The position numbers and the translations under genes are program-made. The notes beneath the pieces were generated by a model that did not search any database, was not told the DNA's origin, and saw nothing but the letters and a program-made list of their open reading frames with translations. Shown piece after piece: positions 7,541-16,282 of a DNA stretch of 64,000 nt. Source of the stretch: Chloroflexota bacterium (lineage in GTDB: Bacteria > Chloroflexota > Anaerolineae > Anaerolineales > Anaerolineaceae); contig JAKQJC010000049.1 of assembly GCA_029561345.1 (NCBI GenBank), forward strand, positions 61,088-125,087, read 5' to 3'. Each line of letters opens with the position of its first letter. The stretch's first letter is position 1.

Positions 7541-7800
7541 GCCAGTTGAGCATATACCACTGGCTGAGCCCCTGCCTTCGCGAAGCGGAGGTTGCCTGCC
7601 CTCTTGCCCTCGCAGGGGGCGCCAGAGGGTCGAAGCCAGCGTGAAGGTCTTTCTGATGTTCTAAGCTCCCTCGCCCCCGTTTCACGAGGCAGGCGTCCCC
7701 ACTGCGTGAGGACAGGCCCCCGCAGTAGCGAGGGCAAGCGCTCAGGGAGCGGTTTAGTTGGCCCTTTTATGTTATGCCTGAGCAATTACTAAAGGGGGTT
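7541..7800. repeat. GC-rich intergenic region with long-range inverted repeats
   Basis: No credible gene is present. The region contains CTTGCCCTCGCAGGGGG (7600-7617) and its partner CCCCCGCAGTAGCGAGGGCAAG (7717-7739), plus CTTCGCGAAGCGGAGG and other short palindromes. The CCTCGCGAAGCGGGGG type of sequence recurs in the 3' end of the acetyltransferase gene at 60190-60245. Overlapping open frames on both strands here are by-products of the GC repeats. Confidence 0.5.
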
Positions 7801-7880
7801 TGTTTCTGCCGGCGGACGGGATGCACTTCCCGCCGCCGGCATTTTTCAGGCTGGCTGAGCAGTTGCCATTATTATAGCTC

Positions 7881-7908
7881 TTGACAGGCGTTCAGATAGG
7901 GATATAAT
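7881..7908 (+). promoter_or_regulatory. Promoter of the regulated ABC exporter operon
   Basis: TTGACA (7881-7886) and TATAAT (7903-7908) are separated by 16 nt, which makes a strong consensus promoter. Confidence 0.85.
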
Positions 7909-7915
7909 GGCATAA

Positions 7916-7932
7916 GGTTTGTATCACAAACC
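7916..7932 (+). promoter_or_regulatory. Operator-like inverted repeat
   Basis: GGTTTG-TATCA-CAAACC is a perfect 6+6 inverted repeat located just after the -10 box, at the expected transcription start. The second gene of the operon encodes a winged-helix regulator, the obvious candidate to bind it (inference). Confidence 0.6.
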
Positions 7933-7950
7933 GGTTTGCGAGGATATATT

Positions 7951-8574
7951 ATGCCGGATGAATTGAAAAACATGATCCAGCGCACGCAGCGCTACTGGTA
8001 TATTGACGGTCTGAGCGAAATTGGCGCAGGGCTGATGATTACATTGATGGCCGGCTGGATTCTGGCTGCCGGAAGCTTTCCCGATGGATCGCCTTACGTG
8101 TGGCTGCTGGCGATTGGCCAGCCGCTGCTTATTCTGGCGGCGTGGTGGCTGGTGTCGCGGGGGGTGAAGGCACTTAAAGAACGCCTCACCTATCCGCGCA
8201 CCGGCTATGTCAGCTATCCGCGCCGTGGAAAATCCAAACGTATTGTTGCTGCGCTGACGGCTGCGCCGCTGGCGGCCCTGATTGCGGTCTTCAGTTCCTT
8301 TCCGGCCGCAGCCAACTTCACCCCTCTGCTGGTGGGCATTGCGATGGGGACGGCGCTGTTTTTCATTGGCTGGCAGATGAACCTGCTGCGGTTTATGGCG
8401 CAGGCGCCGCTGCTGGTGATTACCGGCGCGCTGATCACCTGGGCGCAGGTGCCTGATCCGCTGAACATGGCGGGGATGATCGGTGCAGCCGGATTAATCT
8501 GGATGGTGAGCGGGGCGGCGGTGCTTATCCATTACCTGCGCAGCACCGCGCCGGCCGCGGAGGATGAGCTGTGA
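7951..8574 (+). CDS. Membrane protein of ABC operon
   Basis: A 207-aa integral membrane protein with about six hydrophobic segments arranged in pairs (residues ~25-45, 52-72, 95-115, 120-140, 147-165, 172-192). The first 20 residues and the loop after the second segment (basic, ~70-90) are cytoplasmic in type. The ATG behind GAGG was chosen over the in-frame TTG at 7936. I do not recognise a named family. It is the first gene of a four-gene unit with a winged-helix regulator and an ABC exporter, an arrangement common for membrane-stress or drug-sensing modules. Confidence 0.8.
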   Translation: MPDELKNMIQRTQRYWYIDGLSEIGAGLMITLMAGWILAAGSFPDGSPYVWLLAIGQPLLILAAWWLVSRGVKALKERLTYPRTGYVSYPRRGKSKRIVAALTAAPLAALIAVFSSFPAAANFTPLLVGIAMGTALFFIGWQMNLLRFMAQAPLLVITGALITWAQVPDPLNMAGMIGAAGLIWMVSGAAVLIHYLRSTAPAAEDEL

Positions 8575-8876
8575 GCGGCACGCTCAGCGACCTGAACGAT
8601 CTGGACCGCCTGCTGCATGAGCCGGCGCGCCTGATGATTGTCACCATCCTCTATGCCGCCGGGCAGGCCGATTTTCTTTACCTGCTGCGCGAGACAGGCC
8701 TGAGCAAGGGCAACCTTTCGGCCCATCTCACCCGTCTGGAGCAGGCCGGATATCTATCCATCGAAAAACGTTTTCGCGGCAAGGTGCCGCAGACCCTGTG
8801 CAGCCTTACCGAGAACGGGCGGGCGGCTTTTGAAGCCTACCGCGAACGCCTCAAACGCATCGCTGCGTCGTTATAA
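8571..8876 (+). CDS. Winged-helix transcriptional regulator (HTH_34/MarR-like)
   Basis: A 101-aa protein made almost entirely of one winged helix. The recognition-helix region reads GLSKGNLSAHLTRLEQAGYL (residues ~42-61), followed by a wing (IEKRFRGKVPQT). It has the typical length of the single-domain regulators that precede ABC exporter genes in Gram-positive and Chloroflexota genomes. The GTG start overlaps the stop of the upstream membrane gene (GTGA), so it is translationally coupled. It probably represses its own operon through the palindrome at 7916-7932. Confidence 0.87.
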   Translation: MSGTLSDLNDLDRLLHEPARLMIVTILYAAGQADFLYLLRETGLSKGNLSAHLTRLEQAGYLSIEKRFRGKVPQTLCSLTENGRAAFEAYRERLKRIAASL

Positions 8877-8886
8877 GGAGAAAAAT

Positions 8887-9831
8887 ATGCAAGCTGTTTC
8901 TGCTGTTCGTGTTGAAAACCTGGGCCGCGATTTCGGCACTCTCAGCGCTTTGAACGGGCTGAGTTTTGAAATTCCCCAGGGCATTGTCTTTGGTTACCTG
9001 GGCCCCAACGGCTCGGGGAAAACCACCACCATCCGGGTGCTGCTGGGCCTGCTGGAACCCACCCGCGGGCGGGCCGAAGTGCTGGGCCTGGATACCCGCA
9101 GCGGGGCTGACGGCATCCGCGAGCGCTGCGGCGCCCTGCTGGAACATACCGGTCTTTATGAGCGCCTGAACGCCGAAGATAACCTTGAATTTTACGGGCG
9201 GGTGTGGCGCATGAGCGCCGGCGAGCGCAGCGCGCGCATTAAGGAACTGTTGAGCGGGCTGGGGCTGTGGGAGCGCCGCAAGGAACAGGTTGGCAGCTGG
9301 AGCCGCGGCATGAAGCAGAAACTGGCCATTGCCCGCGCCATTCTGCACCGGCCTCAGCTGGTGTTTCTCGATGAGCCCACCGCCGGGCTGGATCCGTTGG
9401 CGGCAGCGGCCCTGCGTGACGACCTGGCGCAGCTGGCCAGCCTGCAGGGGGTGACGGTGTTCCTCACCACTCACAACCTGGCCGAAGCCGAAAAACTGTG
9501 CTCGCAGGTGGCTGTCATCCGCAAAGGGCAGCTTCTCAAAATCGGCTCGCCCGATGAACTGCGCATGGCTTCCGGTGCGCCGCGCCTGGAAATTGTGGGG
9601 CGCAATTTCAGCCCGGCTGCCCTTGAGGCGCTGCGTGGCCACCCCCTGGTCAGCGGCCTTGAACAGCACGATCACCACCTGACCCTCGATTTAAAGGATA
9701 AAAACACCGATACCTCGCCCCTGATCCAGTTGATGGTCACGCAGGGCGTGCAGATTGATGAAGTTCGCAAGGGGCAGGCCAGTCTCGAAGAGACCTTCCT
9801 GACCCTGATGGAGGAAGAAGACCATGATTAA
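8887..9831 (+). CDS. ABC transporter ATP-binding protein (CcmA/NatA-like exporter type)
   Basis: A 314-aa ATPase. It has Walker A GPNGSGKTT (about residues 39-47), a signature WSRGMKQKLAIARA in place of LSGGQ, Walker B LVFLDEPTAGLDP and an H-loop at TTHNL. The ~90-residue C-terminal extension (after GSPDELR) is the regulatory tail common to NatA/DrrA-type exporters. It follows the regulator with an AAGGAG site and overlaps the permease gene by 8 nt. It would energise export of an unidentified substrate such as a drug, lipid or Na+. Confidence 0.93.
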   Translation: MQAVSAVRVENLGRDFGTLSALNGLSFEIPQGIVFGYLGPNGSGKTTTIRVLLGLLEPTRGRAEVLGLDTRSGADGIRERCGALLEHTGLYERLNAEDNLEFYGRVWRMSAGERSARIKELLSGLGLWERRKEQVGSWSRGMKQKLAIARAILHRPQLVFLDEPTAGLDPLAAAALRDDLAQLASLQGVTVFLTTHNLAEAEKLCSQVAVIRKGQLLKIGSPDELRMASGAPRLEIVGRNFSPAALEALRGHPLVSGLEQHDHHLTLDLKDKNTDTSPLIQLMVTQGVQIDEVRKGQASLEETFLTLMEEEDHD

Positions 9832-10558
9832 CGATATTGTTTCAATTTTATGGAAAGAATGGCGCGAGCTGTTTCGTCAGCGCGGCCTGCGCAGCGCCCT
9901 GGTAAACTGGGGGGTGATGGTTTTTCTGATTGGCGTGCTGATGCCCACCCAGGTGGGTGCGGAATGGTTCAGCATTCCCATGCTTTCCCTTATCTGGTGC
10001 TGGATGCCCATGCTGGCGGTGGCCGGCACGGTGACGGACGCCTTTGCAGGCGAACGCGAGCGCCACACCCTGGAAACGCTGCTGGCCAGCCGCATGCCCG
10101 ACCGCGGCATTTTCGCGGGCAAGCTGCTCACCTCGGTGCTTTTTGGCTGGAGCATTCAACTGGGCGGGCTGATGGCAGCCACTATCACCATCAACGTGAC
10201 CTACGGCAAAGGCCAGTTTCTTTTCTATTCCCTCGATTTCTTTGCCGTCTGGCTGGTGATCACCCTGCTGTTGATGACCCTGATCAGCGCCATCGGCGTG
10301 CTGGTGTCGCTGCGCTCCAGCACCGTGCGCCAGGCCTACCAGAAAATGAGCCTTGCCTTTCTGGCGCTGGTGTTCATTCCAACCATTTTGGGGCCAATGC
10401 TGCCGTCAAACATGCTGGCTGCGGTCAACAATTTTCTGGTGAACACGCCGCCAGTGCCGGCTCTTTGGGCGGCCTGCGCCGTCTTTCTGGTTTTTGACCT
10501 GGGCCTGGTGGCCTTCGGCCTGGCACGTTTCCAGCGGGCGCGTCTGATCCTCGATTAA
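9824..10558 (+). CDS. ABC-2 type transporter permease
   Basis: A 244-aa protein with six membrane segments. The pattern is a cytoplasmic N-terminus (ILWKEWRELFRQRGLRSAL), a first segment at ~25-45, the conserved cytoplasmic loop FAGERERHTLETLLASRMPD (residues ~68-87) that couples to the ATPase, and four more hydrophobic helices. This is the ABC-2/NatB-type half that dimerises with two copies of the preceding ATPase. The overlap with the ATPase gene supports coupled synthesis. A strong terminator follows at once. Confidence 0.9.
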   Translation: MINDIVSILWKEWRELFRQRGLRSALVNWGVMVFLIGVLMPTQVGAEWFSIPMLSLIWCWMPMLAVAGTVTDAFAGERERHTLETLLASRMPDRGIFAGKLLTSVLFGWSIQLGGLMAATITINVTYGKGQFLFYSLDFFAVWLVITLLLMTLISAIGVLVSLRSSTVRQAYQKMSLAFLALVFIPTILGPMLPSNMLAAVNNFLVNTPPVPALWAACAVFLVFDLGLVAFGLARFQRARLILD

Positions 10559-10575
10559 GCGCTTTCAGCATCATG

Positions 10576-10615
10576 AAAAACCCGCCGGCGCATCAACATC
10601 CGCCGGCGGGTTTTT
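10576..10615. terminator. Bidirectional Rho-independent terminator
   Basis: AAAAACCCGCCGGCG and CGCCGGCGGGTTTTT form a perfect stem with a 10-nt loop and A/T runs on both sides. It serves the ABC operon (+) and the DoxX gene (-). Confidence 0.92.
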
Positions 10616-10633
10616 CTATTTTCAGGGTAAGGC

Positions 10634-11206
10634 TCAGGCTTTCTTTTTGAACAGGGTCCCCGGCTGCCACGGTACCCCAATCAGCGGCAGGGTCCACTGG
10701 CTCAGGCCCAAATAACCGGCGTTTTTCCAGGCCAGAACAAGCAGAATGGAGAGCACCAGCATCACCGGGTTGGTGCTGGCGGTGCCAGCCATCATGAAGT
10801 TCCAGTTCATGAAGCCGCCAAAGAAAGCCGCCAGGCCGGTGAAAAGGCCCAGGATAAGGGCTATGCCGATCAAAATTTCACCCACAGCCACCAGCTTGGC
10901 AAACCAGACATAATGCCCGCCGTCCAGCAGCATCTGCAGAAAACTGCGGTACCAGTCAAAAGAGATGGCCGGGCGGGCCGGCGCCTCAGGAATCAGCACG
11001 GCGCGTTCGAAGAAAGCCTTAAGGGCCGTGCCGCCGTCCATCCAGGCGGCGGAGGTGATTTTGCCCCAGCCAGAGTTGAGCCAGGTGTATCCCAGATAAA
11101 GGCGGATCACCAGCCAGAGCCACGACCAGCGTGAATCGTTCAAAATGGATGCCACCAGCGGCGCATCGGCAAACGGAGAAATGTGCTTACCAAAGAGTTT
11201 ATTCAT
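10634..11206 (-). CDS. DoxX-family membrane protein
   Basis: A 190-aa protein with four membrane helices characteristic of DoxX/thiosulfate-quinone oxidoreductase small subunits. WLWLVIRLYLGYTWLNSGWGKI is the diagnostic first helix, followed by a ~55-residue extracytoplasmic loop and then GEILIGIALILGLFTGLAAFFGGFMNWNFMMAG. The conserved G-K pair after helix 1 is present. Family members act in quinone-linked redox or membrane integrity, mostly uncharacterised. Monocistronic, with a terminator shared with the opposite operon. Confidence 0.88.
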   Translation of the reverse strand: MNKLFGKHISPFADAPLVASILNDSRWSWLWLVIRLYLGYTWLNSGWGKITSAAWMDGGTALKAFFERAVLIPEAPARPAISFDWYRSFLQMLLDGGHYVWFAKLVAVGEILIGIALILGLFTGLAAFFGGFMNWNFMMAGTASTNPVMLVLSILLVLAWKNAGYLGLSQWTLPLIGVPWQPGTLFKKKA

Positions 11207-11332
11207 ATCGCATCCTTTTCATACCTCTAATTTGGGCTGCGCTTCGAGCCGTCACAAGCGCCAGACTCTTAAATCATAAAACTCCAGCGGCTCGGCTTCA
11301 ATAGGCATATTTGGCATTTCTTGGAGAGCAGA

Positions 11333-13195
11333 TCAGGATTGGGTGGAAGAAACGAGCTTCAGGAAAACATCCACAATGCGCGGATCAAACTGAACATTGG
11401 CATTGTCTTTCATATACTGCGCAGCCTGAGCTTCGGACCATGCTTTGCGATAAGGCCGGTCATTGGTCAGGGCATCCCACACATCCACCACGGCGAAAAT
11501 GCGCGCCGAGAGGGGAATTTCTTCACCTTTCAGTCCGCGCGGATAGCCGGAACCATCCCAGCGTTCATGATGCCCGTAAGGCACATCCAGCGCTGGCAGA
11601 AGGAAAGGAATATCTTTGAGCAGGCGGTAGGCAAACTCAGGGTGGCGCCGCATGATCTTCCATTCCTCAGGATCCAGCGGGCCGGGTTTTAACAGGATTG
11701 AATCGGGAATGCCGATTTTTCCAATATCATGCAGCAGCACACCGCGCCTGAAATGCGCCAGCTCAGCTTCGGGCATGTTCAATGCCTGCGCCACCTGCAC
11801 TGCCAGCGACAGCACACGTTCTGAGTGGCCGTGCGTCTCTTCGTCACGGATTTCCAGTGCGCGCGCCCAGCCGGCAATGGTGCTTTCATACGATTCACTC
11901 AGTTCCTGGTTTTTGCTGCGCAGGCTGGTCAGCAGGGTGGCGTTGGCCACAGCAATAGCTGCCTGGCCAGCCAGGGTCTCCAGAAAGCTGACCCATTCCG
12001 TTTCAGGAGCGTTCAGGTGTTGTTTTGAAAAGACTTCCAGCACCCCCTTGATTTCATCATTCAGCATGACCGGGGCAGCGCAGCTGATCAGCAGGCCGGC
12101 TTTTTGCATCGCTGGCGGGGCGGCAGAGGCCCCGGCTTTCAATGTGATGGTTTTCCGCTGGTTGACAGCCTGCCATGCCAGGGTGATTGGCAGCTCAGAA
12201 GCATCGCCGCTGGAGCAAAAGTCGCCCTGGCTGTAGGTTTGTTCAAAGTGCGATCCACTGGCGTGCAGCAGGGACAGACAGGCTGAATCGACTTCCAACA
12301 ATTCGCAGGCCAGGCGCAGGACAATTTGCAGCGACGTTTCAAGATTCTTGCCGGTGCTGATGGATGAATCCACTTCGCGCAGGCCGTGAAGCTGCTGCAA
12401 TTGCAGCATAATCTTCTTTTCGGCCAATTTGCGCGGGGTGATATTGTCAATCATGGCGATGATGACCGGCTGGCCTTTTAACTCCAGAGACTTAATGGAA
12501 ATTTGCACATAGTTGATGGCCTCTCTGGCAGAATGAAGAATGGTTTCATGCTGTTTGAGAATGCCGCCGTTCTTTTTTAACAGGTCGCGCAAGTCCCGTG
12601 CGTCTTCCTCGTTCATCAGGCCCAGCATCACCGGGGTTTTGCCAAGAATTTCGCCGCGGGTCAGACCGGTAGCCAGGCAAAAAGTTGAGTTGACATCCAG
12701 AATGATGCCGTCGGGCCGGGTGACCATGATTTGCACCGGGCTTTCCTCAAACAAAGCGCGGTAGGCGGTTTCGCTTTCGCGCTGGGCCTGCTCGGCAGCG
12801 CGTTTTTCGGCGCGCCCGGCGGCTTCGCGCAGCTCGCGGCGCATCGCTTCCACCAGGCGGGCCAGGTGACCCTTCATTAAGTAATCATTGGCGCCTGCAC
12901 GCATCATTTCCACCGCGGTGGCCTCGCCAATGGTGCCGGAAACAACAATGATGGGAATATCCAGCCCGTTTTCGCGCAGCAGACGCAGCGCCTGAGGACC
13001 ATTGAATTGGGGCAGTTTGTAATCGGTGATGACCGCATCCCACGACTGGCTGGCGATGGCCTGACGCAGTGAAACTTCGTCCTGCACATTCTTCCACTCC
13101 AGCTTGAAACCGCCGCGTGTCAGCTCGTGCACGACAAAGAACACATCGTCATCATTATCTTCAATGATCAGAAGGCGTAAGATGTTCTCATCCAT
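11333..13195 (-). CDS. Response regulator with PAS, GAF and HD-GYP domains
   Basis: A 620-aa multidomain signalling protein. It has a CheY-like receiver at residues ~6-125 (phosphorylatable Asp58 in VITDYKLP; acidic pocket IEDNDDD), a PAS domain at ~145-265, a GAF domain at ~290-430 and an HD-GYP domain at ~440-620. The HD-GYP part has all hallmarks: HSERV, LLHDIGKIGIPD, HPEFAYRLL, and GHHERWDGSGYPRGL with an intact GYP. HD-GYP enzymes hydrolyse c-di-GMP. The protein therefore probably links a histidine kinase and small-molecule sensing to c-di-GMP removal, opposite in sense to the double-GGDEF protein at 36864-37997. No cognate kinase is adjacent. Cytoplasmic, no membrane segment. Confidence 0.93.
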   Translation of the reverse strand: MDENILRLLIIEDNDDDVFFVVHELTRGGFKLEWKNVQDEVSLRQAIASQSWDAVITDYKLPQFNGPQALRLLRENGLDIPIIVVSGTIGEATAVEMMRAGANDYLMKGHLARLVEAMRRELREAAGRAEKRAAEQAQRESETAYRALFEESPVQIMVTRPDGIILDVNSTFCLATGLTRGEILGKTPVMLGLMNEEDARDLRDLLKKNGGILKQHETILHSAREAINYVQISIKSLELKGQPVIIAMIDNITPRKLAEKKIMLQLQQLHGLREVDSSISTGKNLETSLQIVLRLACELLEVDSACLSLLHASGSHFEQTYSQGDFCSSGDASELPITLAWQAVNQRKTITLKAGASAAPPAMQKAGLLISCAAPVMLNDEIKGVLEVFSKQHLNAPETEWVSFLETLAGQAAIAVANATLLTSLRSKNQELSESYESTIAGWARALEIRDEETHGHSERVLSLAVQVAQALNMPEAELAHFRRGVLLHDIGKIGIPDSILLKPGPLDPEEWKIMRRHPEFAYRLLKDIPFLLPALDVPYGHHERWDGSGYPRGLKGEEIPLSARIFAVVDVWDALTNDRPYRKAWSEAQAAQYMKDNANVQFDPRIVDVFLKLVSSTQS

Positions 13196-13340
13196 CCTGA
13201 TGACCTTAACCGGACAACAATCATATATTTATATCATCCATTATAGAGAAAAAACCAGCGATCACAAAGTCTTTTTGAAACGAAATTCGGTCACATCTCA
13301 AACGAGTTTTGGAGAGACCTGGCCAAGTGAGAGGAAAGGC

Positions 13341-13913
13341 TTAATCAGCGTGGGGTTCCGGCGCCTGATTGAGATTGCGCCGGATGAAGCTGCGCAATGT
13401 TTGCGGGTCGGGGCTGGCAGGTTTGAGCAGCCGCCCCCATGAAGCGACCGCCAGAGGGACATCCAGTTTACGCCAGGGGAATGCTATCAATTTGACCCCG
13501 TTAAATTCATCCATCACGCCTTTCAGAGTTTGCTTAAATGCAGCGCAGTCGCCGGCACCCGGTGCAGCGCAGTTGTACCAGAAAATCACATAACCATGCT
13601 CAAGATTGTGAACCAGGTAGCCTTCCGGGTAGGCAGGCAGGTTGGCCAGGTCGCTTTCCTGGTAAAAACCGGCTTTAAAATCGGTGGGAAAATGCGGGCC
13701 GCCGGCCGGCGGATTGGTCTGGTAATATGCGGATGGATCCTTATCTGGGGAGACGTGCTCAGCTGAAGCGATTGCCACCGGATCACCCATCAAACCGGCA
13801 TTCTGCCCGGAAAGGGTAAATGCGGCCAGGCTGCCCACCAGCAGCACTGCCGCGCCAATGATCCAGATCAATTGCGGATTTTTTTGCTTGAGGTTTTTGG
13901 ACCGGGTTTTCAT
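13341..13913 (-). CDS. DUF3105 membrane-anchored protein
   Basis: A 190-aa protein. After a short basic N-terminus there is one membrane helix (residues ~15-35), then an extracytoplasmic DUF3105 domain recognised by NPPAGGPHFPTDFKAGFY and LVHNLEHGYVIFWYNC. The paired His residues of NLEHGY and GGPHF suggest metal binding, but no activity is established for the family. The ATG six nt downstream of the first candidate was preferred because it sits at correct distance from GAAAGG. It lies upstream of the two-component genes on the same strand but is not clearly part of their operon. Confidence 0.85.
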   Translation of the reverse strand: MKTRSKNLKQKNPQLIWIIGAAVLLVGSLAAFTLSGQNAGLMGDPVAIASAEHVSPDKDPSAYYQTNPPAGGPHFPTDFKAGFYQESDLANLPAYPEGYLVHNLEHGYVIFWYNCAAPGAGDCAAFKQTLKGVMDEFNGVKLIAFPWRKLDVPLAVASWGRLLKPASPDPQTLRSFIRRNLNQAPEPHAD

Positions 13914-14010
13914 GATCATCCTTTCGAACACGGCATAAATAAGACTTATTCTGTCTCAATTGCGTTATTGTACGCCCGCGGGCCTGAAGCTTCAATAGGC
14001 ATTTCTGGCA

Positions 14011-14053
14011 TTAAAACACTTCTCCGGAACCCGTCGGGTTCCGGAGAAGTGTT
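14011..14053 (-). terminator. Rho-independent terminator of the two-component operon
   Basis: A perfect 19-bp stem (AACACTTCTCCGGAACCCG / CGGGTTCCGGAGAAGTGTT) with a single-base loop begins at the histidine kinase stop codon. On the minus strand it is followed by TTTTAA. Confidence 0.88.
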
Positions 14054-15558
14054 CATGAAGCGGGCGCTTCGGGTGCCAGCGGCAGGCGCACTTCAAAAAG
14101 GCTGCCTTTGCCGGGTTCGCTTTCGGCCTTTATACGGCCGCCGTGCACGTCCACAATCCACTGCACAATGGAGAGGCCCAGCCCGCTGCCGGTGACCGGT
14201 TCGCTTCCGGCGGGGGCGTCATTTTCGGGCTGGTTGTGCGAGCGCGCGCCATCCACCCGGTAAAAACGGTCAAAAATATGGGGCAGATGCTCGGGGCTGA
14301 TGCCAGGTCCGTTATCACTGACTTTGACCCAGGCCTGGCCGGAATCCTGGCCGGTTTCCACCAGCACCCGGCTGCCAGCCGGCGAATATTTGATGGCATT
14401 GTCCACCAGGTTGCCGATCATCTGGCCGAGGAAGGGCCGGTCGCCGCAGATGGTCAACTCAGGCAGTTCACCTGCCTCAAGGATGATCTCTTTACGCGCA
14501 GCAATGGGCGCATAGCGTTCAACAATATCCAATGCCAGGTCGCTCAGGTCCAGCGGGTCGCGGCGCAGCGCCACCTGCCCGGCATCCATGCGCGCCAGGG
14601 TTAATAATTCACCCACCAGGCGGGTCATGAATTCATTTTCTGATTGGATGATTTTCAGGGCGGCGCGGATTTCTTCCAGGTTACGGCCGGCAGAAAGGGC
14701 GCGGCTGGTTTCAAGGCCCATGATGGTGAGTGGGGTGCGCAGCTCATGGCTGGCATCGGCGGTGAACTGGCGCTGGCGGGTGAATGCCGCCTGCAGGCGG
14801 TCGAGCATCTGGTCAAAGGTGCCGGCCAGTTCACCCAGCTCGTCGCGGGTTTGAATGTTCAGCCGCCGGTCCAGGTCGCTGCCGCTGATTTCTTGAGCGG
14901 TGTGGATGATTTCTTTGATCGGTTTAAGGGTGCGCCCGGCCAGCCAGTAACCGCCATAAGCGGCCGCCGTCAGAGTGATCAGGCCAGAAAGCACCAGGGT
15001 GAGTACGAGCCGGGGGAGCGCATGAGTGGGATCCACCGGTTCGCCGATGATCACCCGGCCGAGAATTTGCCCTTCCTGGCCGATGGGGGCGCTGATATTG
15101 ACATACTCATCGGGTTGGGCATCAAGACTGTATTGAATGTTAGCCGGAAAAACCCCCCTGCGGTCCTTGTTGTCCGTGCTGACCGACATGGTGGCAAGCT
15201 GGGCTGCTGCGGCTTCATCAATGGGCCCCCAAAAATTGATCAGGTTCCCGCTTTGATCGGTAATGATCACCAGTTCGCCGCGCTGCAGGGAAAACGGTCC
15301 CAAAGACATGGGGGTGAGGATTTGCGGGGATGAAAAATTATCTTCCGAGCCTGATTCTTGAAGCGCCAGGTTCAGTTCGCGCAGCCGCACCATCAGGCGT
15401 GCAGCTGCGTCATCGTAAGTGGAACGGGATTCGCGAAAGTATACGAAAAGGCTGAACATCAGCAGCGCCATCGCCAGCACCAGGGTGAACCACAGCGCCA
15501 TGCGGAAGCGGATGCTGTGAAAAAAAGTGAAACGCGAGATAGGTTTAGAGGTTGCCAT
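14053..15558 (-). CDS. Sensor histidine kinase (HAMP, HisKA, HATPase_c)
   Basis: A 501-aa membrane kinase with a first membrane helix at ~20-40, an extracytoplasmic sensor of ~140 residues (45-180) and a second helix at ~183-203. HAMP is at ~205-258, and HisKA has the phospho-acceptor His271 in ADASHELRTPL. HATPase_c has N-box GNLVDNAIKYS, G1 DNGPGI, F-box FDRFYR and G2 GSGLGLS. The start ATG overlaps the response-regulator end by 14 nt. It would phosphorylate the adjacent OmpR-type regulator, which I predict controls three promoters in the adjacent redox/protease block. The signal is unknown. Confidence 0.94.
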   Translation of the reverse strand: MATSKPISRFTFFHSIRFRMALWFTLVLAMALLMFSLFVYFRESRSTYDDAAARLMVRLRELNLALQESGSEDNFSSPQILTPMSLGPFSLQRGELVIITDQSGNLINFWGPIDEAAAAQLATMSVSTDNKDRRGVFPANIQYSLDAQPDEYVNISAPIGQEGQILGRVIIGEPVDPTHALPRLVLTLVLSGLITLTAAAYGGYWLAGRTLKPIKEIIHTAQEISGSDLDRRLNIQTRDELGELAGTFDQMLDRLQAAFTRQRQFTADASHELRTPLTIMGLETSRALSAGRNLEEIRAALKIIQSENEFMTRLVGELLTLARMDAGQVALRRDPLDLSDLALDIVERYAPIAARKEIILEAGELPELTICGDRPFLGQMIGNLVDNAIKYSPAGSRVLVETGQDSGQAWVKVSDNGPGISPEHLPHIFDRFYRVDGARSHNQPENDAPAGSEPVTGSGLGLSIVQWIVDVHGGRIKAESEPGKGSLFEVRLPLAPEAPAS

Positions 15559-16246
15559 GATGAGCAGGCGGCGCGTCGGGCAGGCGCAGGCGGTAGCCTG
15601 AACCGCGAACTGTTTCGAGCAGCTTGACCTCAAAGGGGTCGTCAATTTTGGAGCGCAGACGCCGGATATACACATCTATCACATTCGAGGAGGCCTGGAA
15701 ATCATAGCTCCAAATATGGCTTTCGGCCATTTCGCGGGTGATCAGGCGGTTGGGGTGGCGCATAAAGAATTCGAGCAGGGAAAACTCTTTGGCGGTCAGG
15801 TCAATTTTGACGCCGCCGCGCTGCACATAATGAGTGGCGGGGTCGAGGGTTAAATCGGCCAGATGAAGCTGGCCCGACTTGTTTTCCGATTCGCGCCGCA
15901 GCAGAGCGCGCAGGCGGGCCTGCAGTTCTTCAATGGCGAAAGGCTTCACCAGGTAATCATCGGCACCGCTGTCGAGACCTGCCACCCGGTCATCAATGGT
16001 GTCGCGCGCCGTCAGCATCAGCACAGGGGTGTTGATGCGCTTTTTCCGCAGGTCGCGGCAGATATCCAGGCCGTTTTTTTCGGGCAGCATGATATCCAGA
16101 ATAATCACATCATAAGGGGTCATTTCGGCCAAATCCTGACCTTCGTTTCCAGTAAACGCGCAATCCACCGCATAACCGGCATCCACCAGACTCAGGCGGA
16201 CCGAATTGCTCAACCGGCGGTTATCTTCAACCAGCAAAACGCGCAC
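15545..16246 (-). CDS. OmpR/PhoB-family response regulator
   Basis: A 233-aa protein. The receiver domain (1-~118) has acidic residues EDN, phospho-acceptor Asp51 (ILDIMLPEKNG) and conserved Lys101 (LVKPFA). The C-terminal winged helix (~130-225) has NVIDVYIRRLRSKID and TVRGSGYRL. The start is the GTG with a perfect AGGAGG 5 nt upstream; an upstream in-frame ATG would add 40 residues unlike any receiver. OmpR-type proteins bind tandem direct repeats with an 11-nt period. Such repeats occur just upstream of this gene and before both neighbouring plus-strand units (16368-16385, 18798-18815), which suggests autoregulation and direct control of the neighbours. Confidence 0.94.
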   Translation of the reverse strand: MRVLLVEDNRRLSNSVRLSLVDAGYAVDCAFTGNEGQDLAEMTPYDVIILDIMLPEKNGLDICRDLRKKRINTPVLMLTARDTIDDRVAGLDSGADDYLVKPFAIEELQARLRALLRRESENKSGQLHLADLTLDPATHYVQRGGVKIDLTAKEFSLLEFFMRHPNRLITREMAESHIWSYDFQASSNVIDVYIRRLRSKIDDPFEVKLLETVRGSGYRLRLPDAPPAHHGNL

Positions 16247-16282
16247 GTCATCCTCCTTGGGAACAGAATCATCAACGTGTTT

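Noticed and set aside
7503..7792. Several 60-83-codon frames on both strands
   Set aside because: They lie in the GC-rich repeat block, overlap each other and lack ribosome sites.
13104..13442. 112-codon plus-strand frame over the receiver-gene promoter region
   Set aside because: It crosses the start of one minus-strand gene and the end of another, and has no domain or ribosome site.
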